Below, in pieces: positions 1-4,945 of a DNA stretch of 5,524 nucleotides. Origin of the DNA: Deltaproteobacteria bacterium (GTDB taxonomy: Bacteria; CG2-30-53-67); assembly GCA_013151235.1 (NCBI GenBank), contig JAADIO010000044.1:1-5524 (forward strand), read 5' to 3'. How positions within the stretch are numbered: position 1 is the first letter of the stretch; each line of letters begins with the position of its first letter. The position numbers and the translations under genes were made by a program. A model generated the notes under the pieces. That model saw only the letters and a list, made by a program, of their open reading frames with translations. It was not told the origin of the DNA and made no database searches.

Positions 1-86
1 GCCAGGCTCTCCACATATTCAGGGGAGTCTTCCCCCTTGATCGTGAACTCCTGTCCGAAGATTTTCACATTTACCTGGGTTGCCAT
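1..86 (-). CDS. zapA: Cell division protein ZapA, N-terminal fragment (runs off window)
   Basis: ZapA is a small cytoplasmic protein that binds FtsZ and promotes bundling of its filaments at the division ring. Only the first 28 residues are in the window: the product begins MATQVNVKIFGQEFTIKG and continues EDSPEYVESL. This matches the family's N-terminal beta-hairpin pattern (V-x-I-x-G-x-x-[YF]-x-[IL]-[KR]-G), followed by the start of the first helix, where (E)YVESLA is typical. The ATG at 86-84 is preceded by a strong Shine-Dalgarno GGGAGGGG at 101-94 with a 7-nt spacer. The gene starts 27 nt after the stop of the ZapB-like gene and is almost certainly co-transcribed with it from the promoter at 479-507. 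The identification rests on a short fragment but is supported by its neighbour. Confidence 0.85.
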   Translation of the reverse strand, partial: MATQVNVKIFGQEFTIKGEDSPEYVESL

Positions 87-113
87 ACTCCATCCCCTCC
101 CACCGGCATCCGC

Positions 114-434
114 CTAATCCCTTCCAAAGAGATCCCGCTGAACCTGATCCGACCGTTTTTCCTTCAATTTGATCCCTTCCAGCTTTCTCAAGGCACTACG
201 AACCTTCTTGCGGATCGTCATACGATCACTCTTCAGATATTTCAACTCCTCTTTCATCTTTTTCATTTTTACCGCGATTTCAGCGTCAACCTTTCCCTTC
301 CCCGTCTCTTTGCGGAGAGCACCTTCGAGTTCACGAAGCCGACCTTTCAGTGCGATATTCTCCTCCCGCAATGCGGCAATCAACTGAACGGCCTCACGAA
401 TCTTATGATTCAGATTTTCTTGATTGGAATTCAT
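114..434 (-). CDS. zapB: ZapB-like coiled-coil cell division protein
   Basis: This 106-residue product is hydrophilic and almost wholly helical. An N-terminal heptad-rich segment (about residues 8-42, with IREAVQLIAALREENIALKG and then RLRELEGAL) leads into a very basic middle (about 43-75, many Lys). A short C-terminal motif, VRSALRKLEGI, resembles the end of the ZapB-like proteins encoded beside zapA in deltaproteobacteria. Such proteins join the division ring through ZapA and FtsZ; that role is inferred from the coiled coil and from zapA lying 27 nt downstream. At about 106 residues it is longer than E. coli ZapB (about 80), mainly because of the basic middle and a charged tail ending QRDLFGRD. 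The start is uncertain. I chose ATG 434-432, giving a leader of about 38 nt from the predicted promoter. An in-frame GTG at 446-444 would add four residues (MFWA). Neither start has a convincing Shine-Dalgarno. Confidence 0.7.
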   Translation of the reverse strand: MNSNQENLNHKIREAVQLIAALREENIALKGRLRELEGALRKETGKGKVDAEIAVKMKKMKEELKYLKSDRMTIRKKVRSALRKLEGIKLKEKRSDQVQRDLFGRD

Positions 435-478
435 AGCCCAAAACACTCAATTATTTCTTATGGTTACAATCTTTATCT

Positions 479-507
479 ATAATAAAACCTTAAAAGTAAC
501 ATGTCAA
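479..507 (-). promoter_or_regulatory. Strong sigma70-type promoter for the zapB-like/zapA unit
   Basis: Read on the minus strand, a perfect -35 hexamer TTGACA (507-502) is followed by exactly 17 bp and then TATTAT (484-479), one mismatch from the consensus TATAAT. An A-rich stretch (GGAAAAAGC) lies immediately upstream of the -35 box. The expected transcription start is around 473-471, giving a 5' leader of about 38 nt to the ATG of the ZapB-like gene. It lies in the gap after the chemotaxis operon, so the division genes are probably expressed independently of it. Confidence 0.85.
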
Positions 508-614
508 GCTTTTTCCGGTTCAGGCCGCAACAAAACGAAATGAATCCCTTATGAATTTTTTGATGATCACTGTCTGTCGGAAAGAATGAAGAGGGGGGAC
601 TGTGAGATTTATCA
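508..614. other. Intergenic gap between the signalling operon and the zap promoter
   Basis: This is the stretch between the stop of the small ORF and the zap promoter. I see no GC-rich hairpin followed by a T-run on the minus strand, so the end of the upstream operon has no recognisable intrinsic terminator here. It contains a direct repeat ATGAAT at 540-545 and 551-556, with an 11-bp period. It also has a weak long-range inverted match, TGATGAT near 560-566 against ATCATCA at 611-617. Neither can be assigned a function. Confidence 0.4.
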
Positions 615-857
615 TCAAATAATGATGTCAATTACACTTTTCGTCGGACCGGAATCGGAGTCCCGGGGGGGGTCTTCCGTTTTGCTCTCTTTTTCATGCC
701 TGTTTCTGCGCTTCTCACTTTTACGCCTCCTGATCACATTCGGAGGAGATTCCGTCGCAATATCCTCTTTTTGAATCCCCGTACCTTTTTTCGATGCCCT
801 GGGAATTCCGTCTGTAACCGGGGGGGCTATACGCTGAATGTCAAAGGGATCGCTCAT
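615..857 (-). CDS. Small charged hypothetical protein at the end of the operon
   Basis: I do not recognise this 80-residue product. It begins MSDPFDIQRIAPPVTDGIPR and continues into a strongly charged, low-complexity middle rich in Arg, Lys, Glu, Asp, Ser and Pro (about residues 22-72, including RRRKSEKRRNRHEKESK). It ends in a short hydrophobic tail, KSVIDIII. No membrane segment, signal peptide or enzymatic motif is visible; the middle looks disordered. The ATG lies 3 nt after the HD-GYP stop codon, the spacing of a translationally coupled last gene. Its Shine-Dalgarno is poor (GAAAG abuts the ATG), which also points to coupling. Two conspicuous C-runs (8 at 672-665 and 7 at 826-820, read on the minus strand) lie inside the frame. 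The defined N-terminal DPFDIQRI and C-terminal IDIII segments around a variable centre suggest short binding motifs, but that is inference. It could be a chance open frame, though position and length favour a real gene. Confidence 0.6.
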   Translation of the reverse strand: MSDPFDIQRIAPPVTDGIPRASKKGTGIQKEDIATESPPNVIRRRKSEKRRNRHEKESKTEDPPRDSDSGPTKSVIDIII

Positions 858-860
858 CTT

Positions 861-2096
861 TCAAACGCTTTCAGGCTCTGCTTTCAAGGGAACATCCACC
901 AGCACATTCAGGGAAATGCCGGCCTGATCCTGGTGGATGACCTCTTTGATCCTGCGATGACTTTTATCATGAAGCAGGTCAATTCGATTCAAATTCTCAG
1001 AAGGATTCCCTGCCGGGTCCACAAAAATCCGTACAATGGGGGTCAGAAGATGATCCCGGTGGATCTCCGTCACCACACCGATCTCTCCCGAGGAGAGGAT
1101 CACCACAGTCCCGACCGGGTAGATACCAATCCGGGCGATAAAACGCTCCACCAGACCGGGTTCGAAGTTACCTTTCGCCATTCGGTAAATACGAGCAATC
1201 GCTGCATAAGGCATAAGCTTCGTCTGATAGACCCGTTCGGTCGTCATCGCATCGTAGACATCGGCAATGGCTGCGATCTTTCCGAATTCGGAGATTTCCC
1301 TCCCCTTTAGTCCGCGGGGGTACCCCTTTCCGGAGACTCGTTCGTGATGTTCCAGAGCGACCTGCATGCTTTCCATATTCATCCCCGGAATCTCCCGGAG
1401 GAGTTCCACACTGAAGACGGGATGCCGCTGAATCATTTTCAGTTCCGCTGGATCGAGTTTGCCCGGCTTGTTCAAAATTTCCTTGTTCACCCGCGTCTTT
1501 CCCACATCATGAAAGAGGGCACCCACCCCAAGTTTTTTCAATTCACTCTGGGTATAGTGCAGGGCCTTCCCGAGAATCAGGGAAAAGGTCGAAACATTCA
1601 CACAGTGCATAAAAGTATATTCATCAAAGTCCTGCAGTTTGGAAAGAATAAAGAGAACATCGGGATGATGGGTAATATGATCAATCATCCGGTCCACCAC
1701 CTCTTCAGCGGATTCCAGATCGGGAGATCCTCCTTCGGCAATATCCCGGTAAACCCCTTTAACACATTCTACGGCATGCCGCTGCAGAGCCTTGGCAACC
1801 CGGATTTCCTCAGGATCAAAAATAGACGGAATCTCTTTCGCCTGTTTGCTCGAGGATTCCGACTCCCCCTTCTTTCCCGGGGCAGGAGCGAACTCCGGTG
1901 AAACAGTCGCAGACCCGGCCCAGTCGCCCTTCTCCGTATCAACGTACAAAACGTCCACGTGATACTTCCGGAGCTTTTCAACCTGTTGCGGAGACTGGAT
2001 ATGCTTTTTGAAGAAGGGGATCTCGATCCAGGAGCGGTCCACTTTTTCAACGTACATGCCGATTTGAAGGTCATTGATATGGATCTTTTTCAGCAT
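861..2096 (-). CDS. DUF3391 and HD-GYP domain protein, predicted cyclic-di-GMP phosphodiesterase
   Basis: This 411-residue cytoplasmic protein is predicted to hydrolyse cyclic-di-GMP. Residues about 1-130 match the DUF3391 N-terminal region (KKIHINDLQIGMYVEKVDRS, then a LYVDTEKG strand), followed by a Ser/Lys/Pro-rich linker (about 62-92). The HD-GYP domain spans about 150-325. Visible signature residues are ALFHDVGK (H196, D197), the following NKPGKL segment, RHP (about 224-226), the H250-H251 pair in EHHERVSGKGYPRGL (GYP at 258-260), and IADVYDAMTTERVY (D279, D282). All expected metal ligands appear present. A C-terminal extension of about 90 residues (IGIYPVGTVVILSSGEIGVV and on) is common in this family. 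The start is ATG 2096-2094, because MLKKIHINDL is the conserved beginning of the family and AAGGTG lies 7 nt upstream. The frame stays open to 2240, but that extension is encoded by a repeat element and is not expected to be protein. No diguanylate cyclase domain is present. Confidence 0.92.
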   Translation of the reverse strand: MLKKIHINDLQIGMYVEKVDRSWIEIPFFKKHIQSPQQVEKLRKYHVDVLYVDTEKGDWAGSATVSPEFAPAPGKKGESESSSKQAKEIPSIFDPEEIRVAKALQRHAVECVKGVYRDIAEGGSPDLESAEEVVDRMIDHITHHPDVLFILSKLQDFDEYTFMHCVNVSTFSLILGKALHYTQSELKKLGVGALFHDVGKTRVNKEILNKPGKLDPAELKMIQRHPVFSVELLREIPGMNMESMQVALEHHERVSGKGYPRGLKGREISEFGKIAAIADVYDAMTTERVYQTKLMPYAAIARIYRMAKGNFEPGLVERFIARIGIYPVGTVVILSSGEIGVVTEIHRDHLLTPIVRIFVDPAGNPSENLNRIDLLHDKSHRRIKEVIHQDQAGISLNVLVDVPLKAEPESV

Positions 2097-2103
2097 TGCT
2101 CCG

Positions 2104-2109
2104 CACCTT
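2104..2109 (-). promoter_or_regulatory. Ribosome binding site deciding the HD-GYP start
   Basis: On the minus strand AAGGTG (2109-2104) sits 7 nt before the ATG at 2096. A second purine block, GGAG (2102-2099), is only 2 nt from the ATG and too close to be the main site. The AA of the site belongs to the TAA copy left by the inserted repeat, so the insertion preserved a complete Shine-Dalgarno. This supports starting the protein at 2096 rather than inside the repeat. Confidence 0.65.
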
Positions 2110-2134
2110 AGTGGTCCTGTTCGCAAATACTGTG
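2110..2134 (+). repeat. Left terminal inverted repeat of the element
   Basis: This arm begins AGTGGTCCTGTTCG and ends AAATACTGTG. It pairs with the reverse complement of 2217-2241 at 21 of 25 positions. On the plus strand two of the four differences would be G-U wobbles in RNA, so the helix is well kept in transcripts of that sense. Confidence 0.8.
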
Positions 2135-2216
2135 ACGCACCGAGAGGATCGCAGGGTGGTCTCGTCAAGGCGCTCGACTGAGGCGTACCCCCTGTGGTAC
2201 GGGGCAACTCAAATGC

Positions 2217-2241
2217 CACTGTATTTACGAATAGGGCCACT
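2217..2241 (-). repeat. Right terminal inverted repeat of the element
   Basis: Read on the minus strand this arm begins AGTGGCCCTATTCG and ends AAATACAGTG, mirroring 2110-2134. Its outermost bases overlap the TAA stop codon of cheW (2243-2241), so the element abuts the coding sequence without altering the CheW product. Confidence 0.8.
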
Positions 2242-2735
2242 TAGAGGCCATGCTCACCCAGCAAAATTTGCAGGTTGAGAAAAATCAGCAGACGGTCTTC
2301 CAGTTTTGCCACCCCCTGAATGAATTCAATATTGTTGTCCGAACCGTTCTCGGCATCGGGGGGCGCCAGAATAAAGGTATTGGAGATATTCAACACCTCG
2401 GACATGGAATCGACCATCAAACCGACGTTCTTTCCCGACTCTTCCACCACCACGATCCTTGCTTCTTTCTTCAGTTCGATCGCTTCCATCCGGAACCGTC
2501 TCCGAAGGTCCATGACGGGAATGATCTTTCCCCGGAGATTGATGACACCCTTCAGATAATCCGGCGTATTGGGCACCCGGGTCATCTCCTGCACCCGGAT
2601 AATCTCCTGCACCCGGAGAATATCAACGGCATATTCTTCCCGGCCCACATGAAAAGTCACTAATTGCAGCAGATTTTTCTCGGGTTCAACCTCCGACACC
2701 ACCTCCGTGGCTGCTCCGTTCGTTTTGACTTCCAT
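2241..2735 (-). CDS. cheW: Chemotaxis coupling protein CheW
   Basis: CheW is the cytoplasmic scaffold that joins the receptor tip to the histidine kinase CheA. This product has 164 residues. A non-conserved N-terminal tail (about 1-20) precedes a full CheW domain (about 21-162): LLQLVTFHVGREEYAVDILR, the conserved RVPNTPDYLKGVINLRGKII core (about 53-72) with VMDLRRRF after it, then RIVVVEESGKNVGLMVDSMS and the closing RLLIFLNLQILL strand. Length is normal for a single-domain CheW, and no CheA or receiver domain is fused. I start at ATG 2735-2733, because GGAGA lies 5 nt upstream. An in-frame ATG at 2765-2763 forms an ATGA overlap with the HDOD stop and would add ten residues (MKCRKGLEND), but it has a poor ribosome site. 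The stop TAA coincides with the border of the inserted repeat element. The adjacent MCP and CheB imply the same signalling complex. Confidence 0.95.
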   Translation of the reverse strand: MEVKTNGAATEVVSEVEPEKNLLQLVTFHVGREEYAVDILRVQEIIRVQEMTRVPNTPDYLKGVINLRGKIIPVMDLRRRFRMEAIELKKEARIVVVEESGKNVGLMVDSMSEVLNISNTFILAPPDAENGSDNNIEFIQGVAKLEDRLLIFLNLQILLGEHGL

Positions 2736-2740
2736 ATCGT

Positions 2741-2745
2741 TCTCC
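2741..2745 (-). promoter_or_regulatory. Ribosome binding site deciding the CheW start
   Basis: On the minus strand GGAGA (2745-2741) lies 5 nt before the ATG at 2735. It favours this start over the ATG at 2765, which is preceded only by ACATATTCGG. The site lies just downstream of the HDOD stop codon, so translation of the two genes may still be coupled. Confidence 0.6.
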
Positions 2746-2761
2746 AGCCCCTTCCGACATT

Positions 2762-3610
2762 TCATCCGAATATGTTCTTTTCTTCTTTGTAGTTCTTTTC
2801 AATCACCGGAATCAGCTCATCGAGTTGTGCGCCCGTGAAACCGAGGGTTTTCGCCGACTCCGAACCGTTCACATCGATGCCTTCCTCCGGTCCTTTGGTC
2901 CCGACCCCCAGGCGGTGGCAGATCATGTCGGCCAGATTGATGATCGCCGTCAGCGTCAGGATGTATTCATCCTCATCGGCCACCAACGTCGGGTTGTGAT
3001 GGAACTGAACGGCCTTTTCCAGTTCGTCGGTCAGGTTCCACTTCTTGATCACCAACGCCCCCACCTCGGGATGGGTAAATCCGAAAAGATCCTGCTCCGC
3101 CTCCAGCGCCGTGATCCCCTCATTGTAGGTCCGCTCCATCACCGCATTATAGAGATCACGGTTACTGTTGTTCATAATCACCTTGCCGATATCGTGCATC
3201 AGACCGCAGACGAAGACATCATCGACCTTGCTGATCTTGGCCTCCTTCGCCAGGATATGGGAGGCAATCCCCATTCCCACCGAATGTTCCCAGAGCATTC
3301 GCTCCGTCAGGCCGAAACTCTTGTAGACCTCCTTTGTCGAGACGGCAATCACCAGACTCCGGATGGCGCTGTACCCGATGATCACAATGGCGGACTGTAG
3401 ATTATTAATCGTCCGCAGACAACCATAGAAGGCGGAATTTGAAATTTTCAGAATTCGGGCCGTCAGGGCCGAGTCATCGGAGATGGTGCGGCAGATCATC
3501 GCTGAAGAGGTGTTGGGATCGGCAAGAAGTTTCATGACCTTATTGGCCACGTCGGGTACCGCCGGCAAATCACATGCGTCCATAATCACTTCTTCAATCG
3601 TCGCAGTCAT
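2762..3610 (-). CDS. HDOD domain signalling protein with intact HD residues
   Basis: This 282-residue soluble protein is built around one HDOD domain (about residues 8-212), a relative of the HD phosphohydrolases found in many bacterial signalling pathways. The N-terminal part has the family pattern LPAVPDVANKVMKLLADPNT (15-34), followed by ISDDSALTARILKISNSAFY (43-62). Many HDOD domains have lost the metal ligands, but this one shows H109 (WEHS), H139-D140 (GLMHDIGK), H180 (THPEVGA), H204-H205 (FHHNP) and D228 (NLADMI), so it may bind metal and be catalytic. The C-terminal tail (about 232-282) is variable and ends in a charged helix. ATG 3610-3608 has a strong Shine-Dalgarno, GGGAGGAA (3624-3617), 6 nt upstream. 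The gene lies 69 nt after the MCP stop and runs into the cheW start region. Its substrate is unknown. Position suggests it modulates or reports on the chemosensory system. Confidence 0.9.
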   Translation of the reverse strand: MTATIEEVIMDACDLPAVPDVANKVMKLLADPNTSSAMICRTISDDSALTARILKISNSAFYGCLRTINNLQSAIVIIGYSAIRSLVIAVSTKEVYKSFGLTERMLWEHSVGMGIASHILAKEAKISKVDDVFVCGLMHDIGKVIMNNSNRDLYNAVMERTYNEGITALEAEQDLFGFTHPEVGALVIKKWNLTDELEKAVQFHHNPTLVADEDEYILTLTAIINLADMICHRLGVGTKGPEEGIDVNGSESAKTLGFTGAQLDELIPVIEKNYKEEKNIFG

Positions 3611-3679
3611 AATACGTTCCTCCCTGGCAGAAGATCTCGTGGATCAGAAAATCCTTTTCTATGCTTCTTCCGATCCTGT

Positions 3680-4945
3680 TTACTGAACCTTGAACACCGA
3701 CAGATCCTGCTCCATTTCCATGGCAAGGCGGCTCAGGTTCTCACAAGCCTTGCGAGACTCTTCCCCTTCGTTGGAAAATTCTCTGCCGAGTTGGGCGATT
3801 TCCTGGGTGTTCTCCGCAATCATCCCGGAGGTCTGAGCTTCCTCCTGAGCCGAGGTGGAAATCTGCTGTACCATCTCCTTGACCTGGACAACACCATTGA
3901 GCATCTGTTGCAGAAGCGCTTTGTTCTCCTGGGTTCTTGCCGTTCCTCCTTCCAGGAGTTCGATTCCCTCACAGAGCCTCACCACGGCATCTCCACTGAC
4001 CTCCTGTATCTGTGAAATCATCTCCACGATTTCTTTCGTCGCCTTGGAAGTCCGTTCCGACAGTTTCCGGACCTCATCGGCCACCACGGCAAATCCTCTG
4101 CCCTGCTCGCCGGCATGTGCCGCCTCAATGGCTGCATTGAAGGCAAGAAGATGGGTCTGTTCCACGATGTCGTCGATCACCTTCGTGATGTTTCCGATCT
4201 CCAGGCTCTTCCGTGAAAGATCGGCACTCATCTCAGAGGCCCCCGTGAGTATCGTTCCAAGTTGATCCAGATTCGTCAGGACCTCTTCATTTTTTTCATT
4301 GCCCTCTCTGGAGTATTGCACCATCGCTTCCGCCGACGCCAACGATCGTTCGGCATATTGGGCCACCCCTTGGATCGAGTGGTTCATTTCTTCTACGGCC
4401 GTAGCAATTTCTTCGCCGCGGCGAGCCTGATCTTTCATTCTCTCCGTCATTTGTGTCGAGGTACTGGAGAGTTCCTCCGAGGCCGAGGCCAAGTGCGTGC
4501 TGCTATGGGCCACCCCCTCAATGAGAGAGCGAAGATTCTCCTGCAGCTTCATCATATCGTGATAGAGATCGCCCAACTCGTCATTGCTCTTGACCGCGTC
4601 AACATCCACACTGAAATCTCCGGCAGCCACGCTTTGCACCATCCGGGAGATACGCTGCAGGGGCGAGACAAGATTACGGAACAACAGAAAGGCCGCCCCC
4701 CAGGAGAGAGCAATCAGAGAAACCGCCATAAACAGCAGGGTCCTCTTAAAACTCCGTAGGACCTCCCAAAACTCCCCGCTCTCTACCGTTGTTCCGGGAA
4801 GCATTTCCGTCTGCTGCCGGAGCACCTGTTGATACCCGGTCTCCATTTTCCGAAGGTCCCGGACCGCCACTCCGCCCATCAGAAAAATCCCGACCGTGAC
4901 CAAGGCCGCAGCGAGCGCAAGTTTATGACTGATTTTAATTCTCAT
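3680..4945 (-). CDS. Methyl-accepting chemotaxis protein with a very short periplasmic segment
   Basis: This 421-residue inner-membrane chemoreceptor controls CheA through CheW. TM1 is at about residues 9-28, followed by a periplasmic stretch of only about 40 residues and TM2 at about 69-90. A HAMP domain (about 88-141: [20 protein letters not shown], then SNDELGDL) leads into the cytoplasmic signalling coiled coil (about 142-421). The hairpin tip is at about 257-300 and reads [20 protein letters not shown], then [18 protein letters not shown]. Compared with the common tip (TNLLALNAAIEAARAGE), Asn-to-His (265) and Arg-to-His (277) changes stand out. The C-terminus ends SVFKVQ with no NWETF-type tether for CheR/CheB. 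The periplasmic part is too small for a PAS/Cache or four-helix ligand domain, so the signal may be membrane-linked or come through a partner. ATG 4945-4943 overlaps the cheB stop as ATGA, with AAAAGGAGT 6 nt upstream. Confidence 0.95.
   Translation of the reverse strand: MRIKISHKLALAAALVTVGIFLMGGVAVRDLRKMETGYQQVLRQQTEMLPGTTVESGEFWEVLRSFKRTLLFMAVSLIALSWGAAFLLFRNLVSPLQRISRMVQSVAAGDFSVDVDAVKSNDELGDLYHDMMKLQENLRSLIEGVAHSSTHLASASEELSSTSTQMTERMKDQARRGEEIATAVEEMNHSIQGVAQYAERSLASAEAMVQYSREGNEKNEEVLTNLDQLGTILTGASEMSADLSRKSLEIGNITKVIDDIVEQTHLLAFNAAIEAAHAGEQGRGFAVVADEVRKLSERTSKATKEIVEMISQIQEVSGDAVVRLCEGIELLEGGTARTQENKALLQQMLNGVVQVKEMVQQISTSAQEEAQTSGMIAENTQEIAQLGREFSNEGEESRKACENLSRLAMEMEQDLSVFKVQ

Larger units (their letters stand above)
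2107..2244. mobile_element. MITE-like inverted-repeat element with flanking CTTAG direct repeats
   Basis: The segment between cheW and the HD-GYP gene is a palindromic element. Its arms at 2110-2134 and 2217-2241 are imperfect inverted repeats matching at 21 of 25 positions; on the minus strand each reads AAGTGGCCCTATTCG-like at its outer end and AAATAC-(A/T)-GTG at its inner end. Direct repeats CTTAG lie at 2107-2111 and 2240-2244, consistent with a target duplication of 5 bp, or 3 bp (TTA). The element proper is then 2112-2239 or 2111-2240. The 82-nt centre holds a perfect 6-bp hairpin, CGTACC/GGTACG (2184-2189 and 2196-2201, loop CCCTGT). Two weaker stems are CGAGA/TCTCG (2141-2145, 2160-2164) and CTCGTC pairing with GAC-T-GAG (2161-2166 with 2176-2182), which overlap and exclude each other. 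The transcript could therefore form a long stem capped by a branched head. No transposase is encoded, so mobilisation would need enzymes in trans. A REP-like or regulatory RNA role is an alternative reading. Confidence 0.75.

Noticed and set aside
560-617. Distant TGATGAT/ATCATCA inverted repeat as an operon terminator
   Set aside because: Loop of more than 40 nt, AT-rich arms and no following T-run on the minus strand.
696-1310. 204-residue plus-strand open frame overlapping the HD-GYP gene and the small ORF
   Set aside because: It lies opposite a clear HD-GYP coding sequence, has no domain-like pattern and no supporting neighbour. It is a shadow frame.
1344-1901. 185-residue plus-strand open frame
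   Set aside because: It is entirely antisense to the HD-GYP gene and His/Phe-rich in the manner of reverse-frame translation; no independent evidence.
2096-2278. 60-residue plus-strand open frame through the repeat element
   Set aside because: It has no plausible ribosome site or domain, and its ends are simply the inverted-repeat translation. Treated as part of the repeat, not a gene.
2584-2619. 18-bp tandem repeat inside cheW encoding RVQEII-RVQEMT
   Set aside because: 17 of 18 bases match, but the protein aligns with ordinary CheW without any inserted residues (the usual pattern is VQEIIR-xxEITRVP). It is chance similarity rather than a duplication.
2736-2765. Upstream CheW start at 2765 forming an ATGA overlap with the HDOD stop
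   Set aside because: The overlap is attractive, but the ATG lacks a ribosome site. The extra ten residues are unlike CheW, and the ATG at 2735 has GGAGA at good spacing.
3641-3676. Nested inverted repeats (AGAAAA/TTTTCT and GGATC/GATCC) between the MCP and HDOD genes
   Set aside because: Short AT-rich stem with a 3-nt loop and no T-run after it on the minus strand. It does not qualify as a terminator and may be chance.
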